From Arthrobacter wenxiniae (GTDB taxonomy: Bacteria; Actinomycetota; Actinomycetes; Actinomycetales; Micrococcaceae), in NCBI RefSeq assembly GCF_013376105.1, contig NZ_JAAMFM010000020.1, positions 1-64,000 of the forward strand: a DNA stretch of 64,000 nt, given 5' to 3'. Shown here piece after piece: positions 33,454-41,840 of this stretch. A model generated the notes under the pieces. It was given only the letters and a program-made list of their open reading frames with translations, was not told the DNA's origin and searched no databases. Each line of letters begins with the position of its first letter. Position 1 is the first letter of the stretch. The translations under genes and the position numbers were made by a program.

Positions 33454-34631
33454 ACCGGCCCGGAACCCGCGCCGGGATGTCCCGCCGCGGCCGCCAGCAC
33501 GCCGGCGTGCCACGTGGTGCCGAAGGAAACGATCCGGTCCCGGCCCAGGACCCGGCGGGCCACGCTGTCCATGGTGGGGACGTCGTCGTTGAATGCGGTG
33601 TGGGTGGTGGCCGCGCTGCGTGAATCCAGCGGCCCGGTGTTGGCCACTGACCACACGGCCTCGGCCCCGCCGGCGGCGGGGGCCACCTTGAACAGCGCGG
33701 CCAGCGCGGGATCCTCTTCGATGCACTGCTGCAGGCCCAGCAGGGGTGTCCCCGCCACAGCTTCCAGGGCGCCGCGCACCAGATACAGCAGCGACTTGTG
33801 GTAAATCCCCAGGTAGTTGTCCGTGCGCGCCAGGTCCTGATGCATCCCGAACAGGGACAGCGCCTGAATGCCGGTGCCCAGCAGCGGCAACAGGCCGTCC
33901 TTGAAGGATTCCGTGCCCAGGGCCGGCACCAGCAGGCTGCACGTCTCAAAGGTCGCGCCGCCGTCCCGGACGACGGCGGGCACAAAGTGGCGCTGGAAGT
34001 CCGCCCCCGCGCTGAAGCCGGCCGCGTGGATGACGGCCGACCCGGGATGCGCCTGAAGGTGCGCCCGGAGCGCATCGGCCACATAGGCAGCCCCTCCGCC
34101 AGGTGCCGACGCAAGGCGGGCGTTGTCCTTCATGGCCCCCCAAATCTCCGGTCCACCGACAAGCCGCAGCAGGTCCTCGATGAGTCCATCAGTGAAGTCG
34201 GTGAGCGCGGCGTCCCGCACGCCGGCCGCCGGGCCCTGCCGGGGATCCGGAACCGCCCCCGCCGCAGCCAGTTCCCCGTAGTGCCGCGCCAGCAGGTCGC
34301 CGAGAGTTTCCCAAAGTCCCGTGTGCCAGACAAAGTGGATCGGGTAGACCCCGTTGGCCAGCCACCACGGAATGTCCCGCAGGGCCTGGGACAGCGCCAG
34401 GTTTTCATCCACCAGGCCGCCGTGGGCCCAAAATACGACTGGCACCGCTCCCCCGCCCCGCGACGCGGCAAAGGCCGGAAGATGGGTGGAGAAGATGGCG
34501 TCGACGTCGGCGGGCGTGGTGTTCAGCCGCGCCGTGGTGGCAAACTGCCCGTCCTGCAGTTCCACCACATGGGGCCGCATCGCCTCCAGCTGGTCCGGCG
34601 TGGGCGCCGGCAGTCCGGTATCCTGTTCCAT
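33450..34631 (-). CDS. Hypothetical protein with alpha/beta-hydrolase-like features
   Basis: The ATG at 34631 is preferred to ATG 34670 and GTG 34679 because GGAGGAG precedes it by 6 bp. The 393-residue protein contains VPVVFWAHGGLVDENLALSQ and the nucleophile-elbow-like GFSAGADF (G-x-S-x-G), suggesting an alpha/beta-hydrolase fold. A candidate catalytic His lies in the C-terminal part (GTTWHAGVLA). The family was not identified more closely, and the enzymatic role is inferred. No signal peptide is present. Confidence 0.65.
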   Translation of the reverse strand: MEQDTGLPAPTPDQLEAMRPHVVELQDGQFATTARLNTTPADVDAIFSTHLPAFAASRGGGAVPVVFWAHGGLVDENLALSQALRDIPWWLANGVYPIHFVWHTGLWETLGDLLARHYGELAAAGAVPDPRQGPAAGVRDAALTDFTDGLIEDLLRLVGGPEIWGAMKDNARLASAPGGGAAYVADALRAHLQAHPGSAVIHAAGFSAGADFQRHFVPAVVRDGGATFETCSLLVPALGTESFKDGLLPLLGTGIQALSLFGMHQDLARTDNYLGIYHKSLLYLVRGALEAVAGTPLLGLQQCIEEDPALAALFKVAPAAGGAEAVWSVANTGPLDSRSAATTHTAFNDDVPTMDSVARRVLGRDRIVSFGTTWHAGVLAAAAGHPGAGSGPV

Positions 34632-34767
34632 GGCTGGCTCCTCCACAACGGGTGCAACGGGTGATGCCATGGTGCGCACCCCCGCAGGCAGGTGTCAAGG
34701 GAACCACGGCCGGCCGCTCGCAGCGCACTACAGTGGAAGCCATGGACACACCCCCGGCCCTCGCCGC

Positions 34768-35745
34768 ATGAGCGAGCACCAGGCGACATTCCAGCTGGCG
34801 GTGGCCCGCACCGCCCTGGAGTTGTTCGCCGTGCACGGCTTCGACGCCACCAGCGTGGACCAGATCGCCGCCGCCGCCGGGATCTCGCGCAGCACGTTCT
34901 TCCGGCAGTTCGGTTCCAAGGAGGACGTGGTTTTTGCCGACCACGCGGTCCTGTTGGCAGAGGCGCGCGAACTCCTCGCCCGGCCGCACCGGGATCCGTG
35001 GCTGGCCGTCTGCCAGGCCGCCGAGCTGGTCTTCTCCCACTTCGCCGCCGAAGGGGAGCTGGCCGGCCGCCGCTATGCCGTGGTGAACGCCCATCCTGCC
35101 CTGCGCGACAAGGAACTCGTCACCGTGTTCCGCTACGAAAAACTATTCGACGCCCACCTTCGCGCCGCTCTGCCGGAACTGGACCCGCTGGATTCGGTCC
35201 GTTTTGCCGCCACCGTCATCGCCACGCACAACTACCTCCTGCGAGAATTCATGCGCGGCGCCCGGCCCGTGTCCCGGGCCCAAATGCGTGACGCGCTCGA
35301 CGCCGTCCGCCGGCTTTTCGGGGTCCTCGACGGCCCGGCGGGGCCCCGCTCGGGCGTCGCCGCGGCCCGTGGCCGTGACGCCACGGGCGCCAGCGGCACA
35401 GGCACCGGCAGCACGGGCGCCGGCTGGCCGGGCGCCGACAGCACGGGCGCCGACGGGCCGGACGCCGACAAGCTGGACGCCAACGGCACGGGCGCCGACG
35501 GGCCGGACGCCGACAAGCTGGACGCCAACGGCACGGGCGCCGACGGGCCGGACGCCGACAGCACGGGCGCCGACGGCACGGGCGCCGGCCAGACGGACGC
35601 CGGAACGCGCGGACCGGGCCATGCTCCCGGCGGGACCGGCGCGCCCAGGGCCGCGGACGACGTCGTGGTTGCCGTGTTTCCGCGCGCAACACCGGCGGCG
35701 GAAATCCTGGCGGCCGTGCAGCGGGCCCTGAAGGACACAATTTGA
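34768..35745 (+). CDS. TetR-family regulator with a long Asp/Gly/Ala repeat linker
   Basis: The 325-residue protein has a TetR helix-turn-helix (ALELFAVHGFDATSVDQIAA, GISRSTFFRQFGSKEDVVF) and a helical domain to about residue 190. Residues 205-285 consist of repeated 15-residue units such as GADGPDADKLDANGT, very rich in Asp, Gly and Ala. A last segment, ADDVVVAVFPRATPAAEILA, follows the linker. TetR proteins normally have about 200 residues, so the insert adds more than 100. The C-terminal segment looks like a natural TetR or other domain end pushed away from the core by repeat expansion. Two candidate operators lie just downstream before the acyl-CoA dehydrogenase gene, which it probably controls. 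Confidence 0.8.
   Translation: MSEHQATFQLAVARTALELFAVHGFDATSVDQIAAAAGISRSTFFRQFGSKEDVVFADHAVLLAEARELLARPHRDPWLAVCQAAELVFSHFAAEGELAGRRYAVVNAHPALRDKELVTVFRYEKLFDAHLRAALPELDPLDSVRFAATVIATHNYLLREFMRGARPVSRAQMRDALDAVRRLFGVLDGPAGPRSGVAAARGRDATGASGTGTGSTGAGWPGADSTGADGPDADKLDANGTGADGPDADKLDANGTGADGPDADSTGADGTGAGQTDAGTRGPGHAPGGTGAPRAADDVVVAVFPRATPAAEILAAVQRALKDTI
35395..35600 (+). repeat. GC-rich tandem repeat region inside the TetR gene
   Basis: The DNA consists of degenerate 15-bp units (ACGGGCGCCGACGGG, CCGGACGCCGACAAG, CTGGACGCCAACGGC) arranged in 45-bp higher-order copies near 35445-35545. All are in frame and encode the Asp/Gly/Ala linker. The order suggests expansion by slippage or unequal recombination. 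Confidence 0.85.
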
Positions 35746-35779
35746 TACTCAGTTCCAATTGACCTGAGACTCAGTTTCA
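35743..35779 (+). promoter_or_regulatory. Tandem operator sites before the acyl-CoA dehydrogenase gene
   Basis: TGATACTCAGTTCCA (35743-35757) and TGAGACTCAGTTTCA (35765-35779) are two similar imperfect palindromes around ACTCAGT with centres 22 bp apart. The first overlaps the TetR stop. The arrangement fits two regulator dimers on one face of the helix, with the neighbouring TetR protein as the likely ligand. Confidence 0.65.
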
Positions 35780-35824
35780 CGGCAGACTGGCGGCAGACAA
35801 GACCCCGCCAGCCAAGGATGCCCC

Positions 35825-37030
35825 ATGCCCGACCCTGACGTCAGCCAGCCCCTCGACACCGACTACTTTGCCGCGTTCGCACAGCTGGGCGATGAGGACC
35901 GCAAGGCGTGGGAGCGCGCCCGGAGCCTGAGCGCGGAGGCCCTGCCGCAGATGAACGACTACTGGGACCGGGCGGACTACCCGCTGCATCTGGTCAGGCG
36001 CATGGGCGAACTGAACCTGCAGGCCGACGGCCTCGAGGTGCCGGGGCTGGAAACCTTGTCCCCCATGGCGGCCGGGCTGGTGAACATGGAGGTCTCCCGT
36101 ATTGACGGCTCGGTGGGGACTGTCATCGCGGTACAGGGCGGGCTGGCCATGCGGTCCATCGCGTACTTTGGCTCCGACGCGCAAAAGGAGCGCTGGCTGG
36201 GACCGCTGGCCCGCGGCGAGGAATACGGCGCCTTCGCCCTGACCGAACCGGACCACGGCTCCGACTCCGTGGGGCTGGCCACCACGGCACGCCGGGACGG
36301 GGACGAATGGGTGCTCAACGGCGAAAAGAAGTGGATCGGCAACGGCTCCGTGGGCGGCGTGACCGTGGTGTGGGCCCGGGTTGACGGCGGGCCGGACGAC
36401 GGAGCGGACCACGGCGGCGTGCGCGGCTTCCTCGTGGAGCAGGACACTCCGGGCTATGAGGCGGAGACCATCACGGGCAAGGCGTCGCTGCGGGCCATCT
36501 TCCAGGCGCGCATCAAGCTGGACGGGGTGAGGATTCCGGCATCGGCCGTGCTGCCGGGCAGCCACACCTTCAAGGACACGTCCAAGGTGCTCGTGGCAAC
36601 GCGGCTGGGCGTGGCGTGGTCCGCCCTGGGGCATGCGACGGCGGTCTACGAGGCTGCGCTGAGCTACGCCGGCCAGCGCGTCCAGTTCGGCAAGCCGCTG
36701 GCGAAGTTCCAGCTGGTGCAGGAGCGGCTCACCCAGATGCTGGCCGAACTGACCGGCATGCAGCTCATGTGCGTGCAGGCCGCCACGCTGGACGCCGCGG
36801 GCACGCTGCGCCCCACGCAGGCGTCCATGGCCAAGTACAACAACACGCGCAAGGCCCGCCAGCTCGCCTCCATGGCGCGCGACATGCTCGACGGCAACGG
36901 CATCCTGCTGGAGAACCACGTCATCCGCCACCTGGCGGACATCGAGTCCATCCACACCTACGAGGGCACCGAAAGCGTCCAGACGCTGCTGATCGGCCGT
37001 GACATCACAGGCCACAGCGCCTTCGCCTGA
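35825..37030 (+). CDS. Acyl-CoA dehydrogenase family protein
   Basis: The 401-residue protein is a complete acyl-CoA dehydrogenase: GAFALTEPDHGSDSVGLAT (FAD and substrate loop), EKKWIGNGSVGGVTVVWARV, and YEGTESVQTLLIGRDITG with the catalytic Glu, again of the glutaryl-CoA-like subgroup. It resembles the protein at 30493 but is clearly divergent and has a longer insert near residue 180. It would oxidise an acyl-CoA using FAD and an electron-transfer flavoprotein. The gene follows the TetR gene and its tandem operators, so it is probably inducible. The substrate is unknown. Confidence 0.88.
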   Translation: MPDPDVSQPLDTDYFAAFAQLGDEDRKAWERARSLSAEALPQMNDYWDRADYPLHLVRRMGELNLQADGLEVPGLETLSPMAAGLVNMEVSRIDGSVGTVIAVQGGLAMRSIAYFGSDAQKERWLGPLARGEEYGAFALTEPDHGSDSVGLATTARRDGDEWVLNGEKKWIGNGSVGGVTVVWARVDGGPDDGADHGGVRGFLVEQDTPGYEAETITGKASLRAIFQARIKLDGVRIPASAVLPGSHTFKDTSKVLVATRLGVAWSALGHATAVYEAALSYAGQRVQFGKPLAKFQLVQERLTQMLAELTGMQLMCVQAATLDAAGTLRPTQASMAKYNNTRKARQLASMARDMLDGNGILLENHVIRHLADIESIHTYEGTESVQTLLIGRDITGHSAFA

Positions 37031-37127
37031 GCCGGGCCTCCCCCGTTCGACAGTCGGACAGCGCATGTCGCTGGCGTGTTTGCACGGCCGTTGCCGCGGC
37101 GACGGCCGGCGGTGGGGGGCCGTTATC

Positions 37128-37182
37128 ACTGGTGTTAGCCGTTGGAACTGGTGTTAGCCGTTGTCACTGGTGTTACAACGGC
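37128..37182. terminator. 19-bp tandem repeat ending in a hairpin between convergent genes
   Basis: ACTGGTGTTAGCCGTTGNN is repeated twice (37128-37146, 37147-37165) with a third truncated copy. GCCGTTGT (37157-37164) and ACAACGGC (37175-37182) form an 8-bp stem with a 10-nt loop, followed by TTTC. It lies between the acyl-CoA dehydrogenase gene and the convergent LLM oxidoreductase remnant. Confidence 0.6.
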
Positions 37183-38122
37183 TTTCTGGTTGCCAGCACC
37201 AGCCGAAACGTAGCCGATGTGGCCAGCAGCGTGATCGACTCCAGCAGGTGCTCATGCGGCAGCCAGCCGCTGTCCCCCTGCAGGAAGTGGCGCATGTGGC
37301 CCAGACAGCCGTGAAGGTGCACCATCCGCTCCGCCACTTCATCCGGATCGCCCCCATGGTAGGCGCCGTGGGCCTCGTTCTGGACCAGGGATGCGCCCCG
37401 GTCCGGGGCCGGCCAGCCGCGCAGCCGGCCCCTTTCAAGGTTGAGGTTGCACCAGCCCGGGTAGAACCGCTCCAGCGCCTCCTTTTTGCTGGGAGCCACC
37501 AGGCCCAGCGCTGCCACGGATTCCTTGAGGCCGGCAGGCGCAGGCGCCCCGCCGGGTTGACAACGCCGGGTTGACAACGCCGGGCGGACGACGCCGGGCT
37601 GCCGCGGGTCGCGATCCACAGCGGCAGCCTCCACCGCACGGGCCTGGGGACGACGGCGAGGTTGTCGATGGCCGGGCGCACAGTCCTGCTCCAGCGGACG
37701 TTTTCGGTCTGAGCATTGTTGAGCGCCATGAGCAGTTCAAGCTTTTTGGAGTAGAGCCGGTCGTAGTCGCGCAGCTCGGAGCCAAACAGCGGGAAGGTCC
37801 CCACGGAGGAACCGCGGCCCGCCGTGATCTCGACACGCCCTCCTCCGGAAATGGCGTCCGCCGTTGCCAATTGCTGGAAGACGCGTACGGGGTCGTCGGT
37901 GCAGATGATGCTTGCGGCGCTGCCGAGGACGATGTTCGAGGTGGCTGCCGCGTCGGCCGCCAGCAGGGTCCCGGGCGGGGAGGCCGGCATGGACACGGTG
38001 TGGTGCTCCCCCACGCCAAAGCAGTCCAGGCCCACCTGGTCCGCGTGGACAATGGTGCCCAACAGGTTCCTAATGCCCTTGGCAGTGGACCGCGGCGTGC
38101 CATCGCGCCCCACAGCGCGCAT
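37173..38122 (-). pseudogene. Broken LLM-class flavin-dependent oxidoreductase gene
   Basis: From ATG 38122 the frame gives a typical luciferase-like monooxygenase N-terminus (ADQVGLDCFGVGEHH, CTDDPVRVFQQLATAD, VEITAGRGSSVGTFPLFGS, RPVRWRLPLWIAT). Around 37600 the frame changes. The C-terminal part reads in another frame, EALERFYPGWCNLNLERGRL, GDPDEVAERMVHLHGCLGHM, HEHLLESITLLATSA, ending at 37173. Roughly 50 residues expected in between are missing and replaced by a 14-bp tandem repeat. The N-terminus is also shorter than usual. The gene is inactive unless a sequencing error is involved. It is divergent from an NAD-dependent epimerase/reductase gene. Confidence 0.8.
37551..37606. repeat. 14-bp tandem repeat, four copies, in the LLM pseudogene
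   Basis: GCCGGGTTGACAAC is present twice exactly (37551-37564, 37565-37578) and twice more with substitutions. The unit length is not a multiple of three, so its expansion shifts the reading frame. It sits exactly where about 50 residues of the oxidoreductase are missing. Confidence 0.88.
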
Positions 38123-38155
38123 GATGGACTGGGAAGTGAAATGAGGAGCGTTGGC

Positions 38156-39181
38156 ATGGGCAATGAACTGGTTTTGGTCACGGGCGGCTCGGGGTTCCTC
38201 GGCGCCCACTGCATTGCGCGGCTCCTGCGAGACGGCTACAGGGTGCGCACCACCGTCCGGTCCCTGAACCGCCAAGCGGACGTCCTGGCGCTGCTGCGCC
38301 GGGCCGGCGTGGACCCGGACGGGCGGCTTACCTTCGCGGCCGCCACGCTGACGGACGACGCCGGCTGGCCGGCCGCCATGGACGGCGCCGCCTTTGTGCT
38401 CCACACGGCATCCCCGTTCCCGGCCGTGCAGCCGAAGGATCCGGACGAGCTCATCGTCCCCGCCCGCGATGGCGCCCTCCGCGCCCTGGCGGCGGCCCGG
38501 GAGGCGGGGGTGCGGCGGGTGGTGCTGACGTCGTCGTTCGCGGCGATTGGCTACGGCGGCCCGGTGCCCGACCGGCCCTACACGGAGGAGGACTGGACGG
38601 ACCCCGGCGCGCCCGTCTCCCCCTATGTGAAGTCCAAGACGCTGGCCGAGCGGGCGGCGTGGGACTTCATCGCGGGCGCGGGCGGCATGGATCTGGCCGT
38701 CGTCAACCCGGTGGGGATCTTCGGGCCGGTCCTGGGACCCAAGCTCTCCAGCTCCATTGAGCTTGTGCAACGTTTCATGACCGGCGGATTCCCCGCCGTG
38801 CCCAAGGTGTCCACGGGAGTCGTGGACGTGCGTGACGTGGCCGAGCTCCATGTGCTGGCCATGGCCGCTCCGGCTGCGTCGGGTCAGCGCTTCCTGGCCT
38901 CGGCCGGTGATGCGATGTCGCTTCCCGCGATCGGGAGAGTGCTGCATGACCGGCTCGGCACGGCGGCAGCCAAGGTGCCCACGCGTGTCATGCCGGACGT
39001 GGTGGTGCGCATCGCCGCGCTGTTCAACAAGCAGCTGGCGGAGGACGTGGTGCCGCGCCTGGGCAAGGTCAAGCACCTGTCCAACGCCAAGGCCCGGGAG
39101 CTGCTGGGCTGGCAGCCGCGCTCCAACGAGGACGCGGTGGCGGCCACGGCCGAAAGCCTGCTGGAGCTCGGCCTCGTCTGA
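38156..39181 (+). CDS. NAD-dependent epimerase/dehydratase or aldehyde reductase (extended SDR)
   Basis: The ATG at 38156 is chosen for GAGGAG 7 bp upstream (an in-frame ATG at 38141 is possible). The 341-residue protein has the Rossmann motif VTGGSGFLGAHC (about 7-18), a TSSFAAIGYG active-site Ser region, and the catalytic pair in SPYVKSKTLAERAAW (Tyr-x-x-x-Lys). It resembles dihydroflavonol-4-reductase-like aldehyde reductases of the extended SDR family. The substrate is unknown. It is divergent from the LLM oxidoreductase remnant, which may be its former partner. Confidence 0.85.
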   Translation: MGNELVLVTGGSGFLGAHCIARLLRDGYRVRTTVRSLNRQADVLALLRRAGVDPDGRLTFAAATLTDDAGWPAAMDGAAFVLHTASPFPAVQPKDPDELIVPARDGALRALAAAREAGVRRVVLTSSFAAIGYGGPVPDRPYTEEDWTDPGAPVSPYVKSKTLAERAAWDFIAGAGGMDLAVVNPVGIFGPVLGPKLSSSIELVQRFMTGGFPAVPKVSTGVVDVRDVAELHVLAMAAPAASGQRFLASAGDAMSLPAIGRVLHDRLGTAAAKVPTRVMPDVVVRIAALFNKQLAEDVVPRLGKVKHLSNAKARELLGWQPRSNEDAVAATAESLLELGLV

Positions 39182-39190
39182 CCACCGGGC

Positions 39191-39240
39191 AGGCGTTGGC
39201 GCGGCAGGCGTTGGCGCGGGAGGCGTTGGCGCGGGAGGCG
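39191..39240. repeat. 15-bp tandem repeat, 3.3 copies
   Basis: AGGCGTTGGCGCGGN is repeated at 39191-39205, 39206-39220 and 39221-39235, with a partial fourth copy. It fills the gap between the SDR gene stop and the convergent VOC gene stop. No hairpin terminator was seen. Confidence 0.9.
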
Positions 39241-39260
39241 GTTACCTCCAACGAAGGGCG

Positions 39261-39638
39261 TCAGTCCTGCAGGACGCTGAAAACGTTGCCCGCGGGATCC
39301 TTGAACCACGCGATGAGGGGTCCGCCGCCGCGGAAAATGCCCTTGGCGTCCGTCTCCATCGGCGTACCCTCGTAGTGTTCGAATGCGACGCCGGCGCCTG
39401 CCAGGGCGTCCACCACGGCCTCGATGTCAGGGACGGGAAAGTTCAGGACGGTGAACGACGCCGGCTGGTGCGCTTCGCCCTTTGCGTACGCAATCACCCT
39501 TCCGCCGCCGGCCAGGTTCAGGGTCAGGATGCCCTTGTCGTAGCTCACGTCCAGGCCCAGCGTTTCCGCGTAAAAGCTTCGTGCAGTATCGGCGTTGTCC
39601 ACAGAGAATCCGCCGAAGGCCTTGCTGTCTTCCAACAT
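39261..39638 (-). CDS. VOC-family (glyoxalase/bleomycin-resistance fold) protein
   Basis: The 125-residue protein has one vicinal-oxygen-chelate domain: ARSFYAETLGLDVSYDKG near residues 18-35, VLNFPVPDIEAVVDALAGAG in the middle, and WFKDPAGNVFSVLQ at the end with the last metal-ligand position. It lacks an obvious full metal set in a single copy, so a dimer would be needed. Relatives act in detoxification or as antibiotic-binding proteins; the role here is unknown. The gene is monocistronic, convergent with the SDR gene. Confidence 0.85.
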   Translation of the reverse strand: MLEDSKAFGGFSVDNADTARSFYAETLGLDVSYDKGILTLNLAGGGRVIAYAKGEAHQPASFTVLNFPVPDIEAVVDALAGAGVAFEHYEGTPMETDAKGIFRGGGPLIAWFKDPAGNVFSVLQD

Positions 39639-39827
39639 GTTCTTCTCCCTTGTCAGAGCGGTCCGCGGCGTGCTGCGGGGCCTGGGTCAAGCCTAGCCAC
39701 GTGGCATCCCGCGCAACAGGGCCGGGCACTGCCCCGCAGGAACCTTTCACGCTGGTCAGGGCTGCGGAAACACGCTGGTTCGGACCGCGGAAAGTTGTCC
39801 CCAGGCCACGGCAGGGGCGCTTCCCGG

Positions 39828-40322
39828 CTATGGGTTGTTGCCGCTGTCCGAGCCGCTGGGCGCCTGGCCGGGAAGCTGCGAACCGCTGCCGCCGCCCAAT
39901 CCGCCGTAGGGGCCAAAATTGCCGCGGTGGTGCCCATACCGGCCGATGCCGGGCCCGAGGTGCTGCGCGCCGGCCTCGCCGATGCCATAGCCGATGGCCC
40001 CGCCCCCGGCTCCTGCCAGCAGGACGGCGACCACGCCGGCAATGACGATTTTGGGGATGGTCCACCACCGCCTCCTGAACGGCGACCTCGACGGTTTGGC
40101 CGGTCCCGGCTCGTCCAAGGGCCGGCTCCACGCCATCCGCTCCTGCGCCGTCGGCGTGGGCCCGCCGGGCCCCGCCCCCGTCGGGTCCGCCCCCGTCGAG
40201 CCCGCCCCCGTCGGGCTCGCCGCGACGTACGGGCTTCCATGCGGCGCTGCCCCATGCGGTCCGGGCACGTGGCCGTCCCCGCCGTTGCTGACTTCATCCT
40301 GTCGCACGTCTTGCTCCTTCAC
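39828..40322 (-). CDS. Hypothetical single-pass membrane protein, Pro/Gly-rich
   Basis: The 164-residue protein starts with a GTG and has a hydrophilic Gly/Pro/Ala/Thr-rich N-terminus of about 85 residues, one membrane helix (IVIAGVVAVLLAGAGGGAIG, about 92-111) and a Gly/Tyr/His-rich external tail ending SGSDSGNNP. No family was recognised. Three related short repeats encode ADPTGAG/GSTGADPTG-like units near residue 40. The orientation of the helix (basic residues before it) places the tail outside. Confidence 0.6.
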   Translation of the reverse strand: MKEQDVRQDEVSNGGDGHVPGPHGAAPHGSPYVAASPTGAGSTGADPTGAGPGGPTPTAQERMAWSRPLDEPGPAKPSRSPFRRRWWTIPKIVIAGVVAVLLAGAGGGAIGYGIGEAGAQHLGPGIGRYGHHRGNFGPYGGLGGGSGSQLPGQAPSGSDSGNNP

Positions 40323-40533
40323 CTGTGCCGGCCCTCGCCGGCCCCTTCAGTAAAGGTGTGGGCCCTGACGCGAACCTGCACGAATTTTGTGTGCCTGCTG
40401 TGAGTTGCGTGCTGCGCGCAGGCCCGCCTGCGGGAACGCCTGTTCCCGTCGTTGCAAAATTGGCACCGATTTTACAGAGACTTCCCACGCCCCAGATATA
40501 TAGTTCAAGAAAGGGCTCAAGGAGGATGTCGAA

Positions 40534-40884
40534 ATGATCACTTACGACCACGTCGTCAAGGGCATGCTGGTTATTGACTCGGAAGGGCGCACGGTTGGCA
40601 AGGTCAGCCACGTCGAACCGGCCAACGAGAAGATCGCCGCTTTTGAGGAAGCCGCCAGCGTCTCCACCCAGGACCCGATCAACCTGATCCTGACGGCCAT
40701 TTTCGGTGCCACCCCGCGCGTGCCCAAGGAAATGTCGGCACGCCTTTTCCGCGCCGGCTTCATCAAGATCGCCGGCCACGGCGTGTGGTCCGGCAGCCGC
40801 TTTGCGCCCATGAATGCCATTGACCGGGTGGACGACAACCACATCTACCTTTCCCGCACGGTGCACCAGCTCGACGCCATGTAG
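40534..40884 (+). CDS. PRC-barrel/DUF2171-like protein
   Basis: A strong AAGGAGG precedes the ATG. The 116-residue protein starts with ITYDHVVKGMLVIDSEGRTV, a PRC-barrel-like motif, and ends with FAPMNAIDRVDDNHIYLSRT, the second strand set of the fold. Proteins of this type are often stress-induced or act as small cytoplasmic accessory proteins. No partner was identified. It is preceded by a relatively AT-rich region (about 40370-40530) that probably contains its promoter. Confidence 0.7.
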   Translation: MITYDHVVKGMLVIDSEGRTVGKVSHVEPANEKIAAFEEAASVSTQDPINLILTAIFGATPRVPKEMSARLFRAGFIKIAGHGVWSGSRFAPMNAIDRVDDNHIYLSRTVHQLDAM

Positions 40885-40915
40885 CCCGGCGCACCAGGCC
40901 CTCACCAGGGACCGG

Positions 40916-41821
40916 CTACCCGCCCAGGCCCAGCCTGCGCCGCCGGGCCCTGGCCGCCCTTTCGCTGGGTCCTGTTTTGCCCAGACCGCGATGCACGACG
41001 CCGAGCACCACCCGGGCTGCCCGCCTCACCGGAAGCGGCACGGGGCCCAGGCCGGGCACGTCCAGGCCCAGCAGCGCCCGGTAGTGCGGATCCAGGGTGG
41101 AGACGGCGGCTGCGAACAATATTCGGTACCCACGTTGCTGCGAACGCGGCAGTGGCGGGCGCCGCAGGAACTGCACTGTCTCCGCCACGCGCTGGTCGCA
41201 GCGCAGCTCCGGGTTGAATCCGGCCAGCTGGCGGCGCAGTTCGGCAACGGTCAGCGGCGGATCGGGGACGCCCATCAGGTGGCCCGCCACGGCCCAGTCG
41301 GCCACATAGGCGTCGGCGCCGCCGGGAATTCCCCCGCCCAGGGCCAGGTGCGAGGCGAGGAACGCCTCCGTGAAGGCCAGGTGCACCCATCGCAGAAGGT
41401 GAGGGTCGTTCGCCGAGTATTCGAGCTCCTCCCCCGTGTTGGCGGTGTAGCGCCCGGTGATGTGGGCATGGATCCGCAGCACCTTGTTGGAGGCGGCCTG
41501 CGCCGCAGCCGTGTCGCCGTAGGTGACGGTGAAGATCCAGCGGATGGTGCCGGCCAGGCGGGACAGCGGGTCGGACTTGTAGCCGGAATGGTCAAAGACC
41601 CCGGCCATGGCGCCGGGGTGGAGCGCCTGAAGCAGCAGCGACTGGATGCCGGCCACGAGCGTCGTCATGGATCCATGCACCGCCCAGGCCGCCGATTCCG
41701 GCGTGAAGTATCCTCCGTCGTCGCCCTTTTCAAGGTCAAGCTCCCATTGCGGGACCGTGGGCGAGTTGGCGCTGAATGTGCCGCGCAGCTCGCGCCGCCA
41801 GCGTGCCAGAAAGTTCTCCAT
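40916..41821 (-). CDS. MpaB/DUF2236-family putative oxygenase
   Basis: The start at 41821 (MENFLARWRREL) is preferred to upstream codons as it opens the conserved part. The 301-residue protein has the DUF2236 layout: LLLQALHPGAMAGVFDHSGY, RIHAHITGRYTANTG, and LLRWVHLAFTEAFLASH with histidines that bind heme or metal in latex-clearing-protein-like enzymes. A role as an oxygenase is inferred from family membership. The last residues are Arg-rich. It overlaps nothing, and the SGNH gene lies 19 bp upstream on the same strand, so the two are probably co-transcribed. Confidence 0.8.
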   Translation of the reverse strand: MENFLARWRRELRGTFSANSPTVPQWELDLEKGDDGGYFTPESAAWAVHGSMTTLVAGIQSLLLQALHPGAMAGVFDHSGYKSDPLSRLAGTIRWIFTVTYGDTAAAQAASNKVLRIHAHITGRYTANTGEELEYSANDPHLLRWVHLAFTEAFLASHLALGGGIPGGADAYVADWAVAGHLMGVPDPPLTVAELRRQLAGFNPELRCDQRVAETVQFLRRPPLPRSQQRGYRILFAAAVSTLDPHYRALLGLDVPGLGPVPLPVRRAARVVLGVVHRGLGKTGPSERAARARRRRLGLGG

Positions 41822-41840
41822 GGTCCCAGTCTGCCGCTTG

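Noticed and set aside
37154-39076. Minus-strand open frame of 640 codons reading as one LLM oxidoreductase fusion
   Set aside because: The first half is the shadow of the SDR gene at 38156. Only 37173-38122 has oxidoreductase similarity, and it is frame-shifted.
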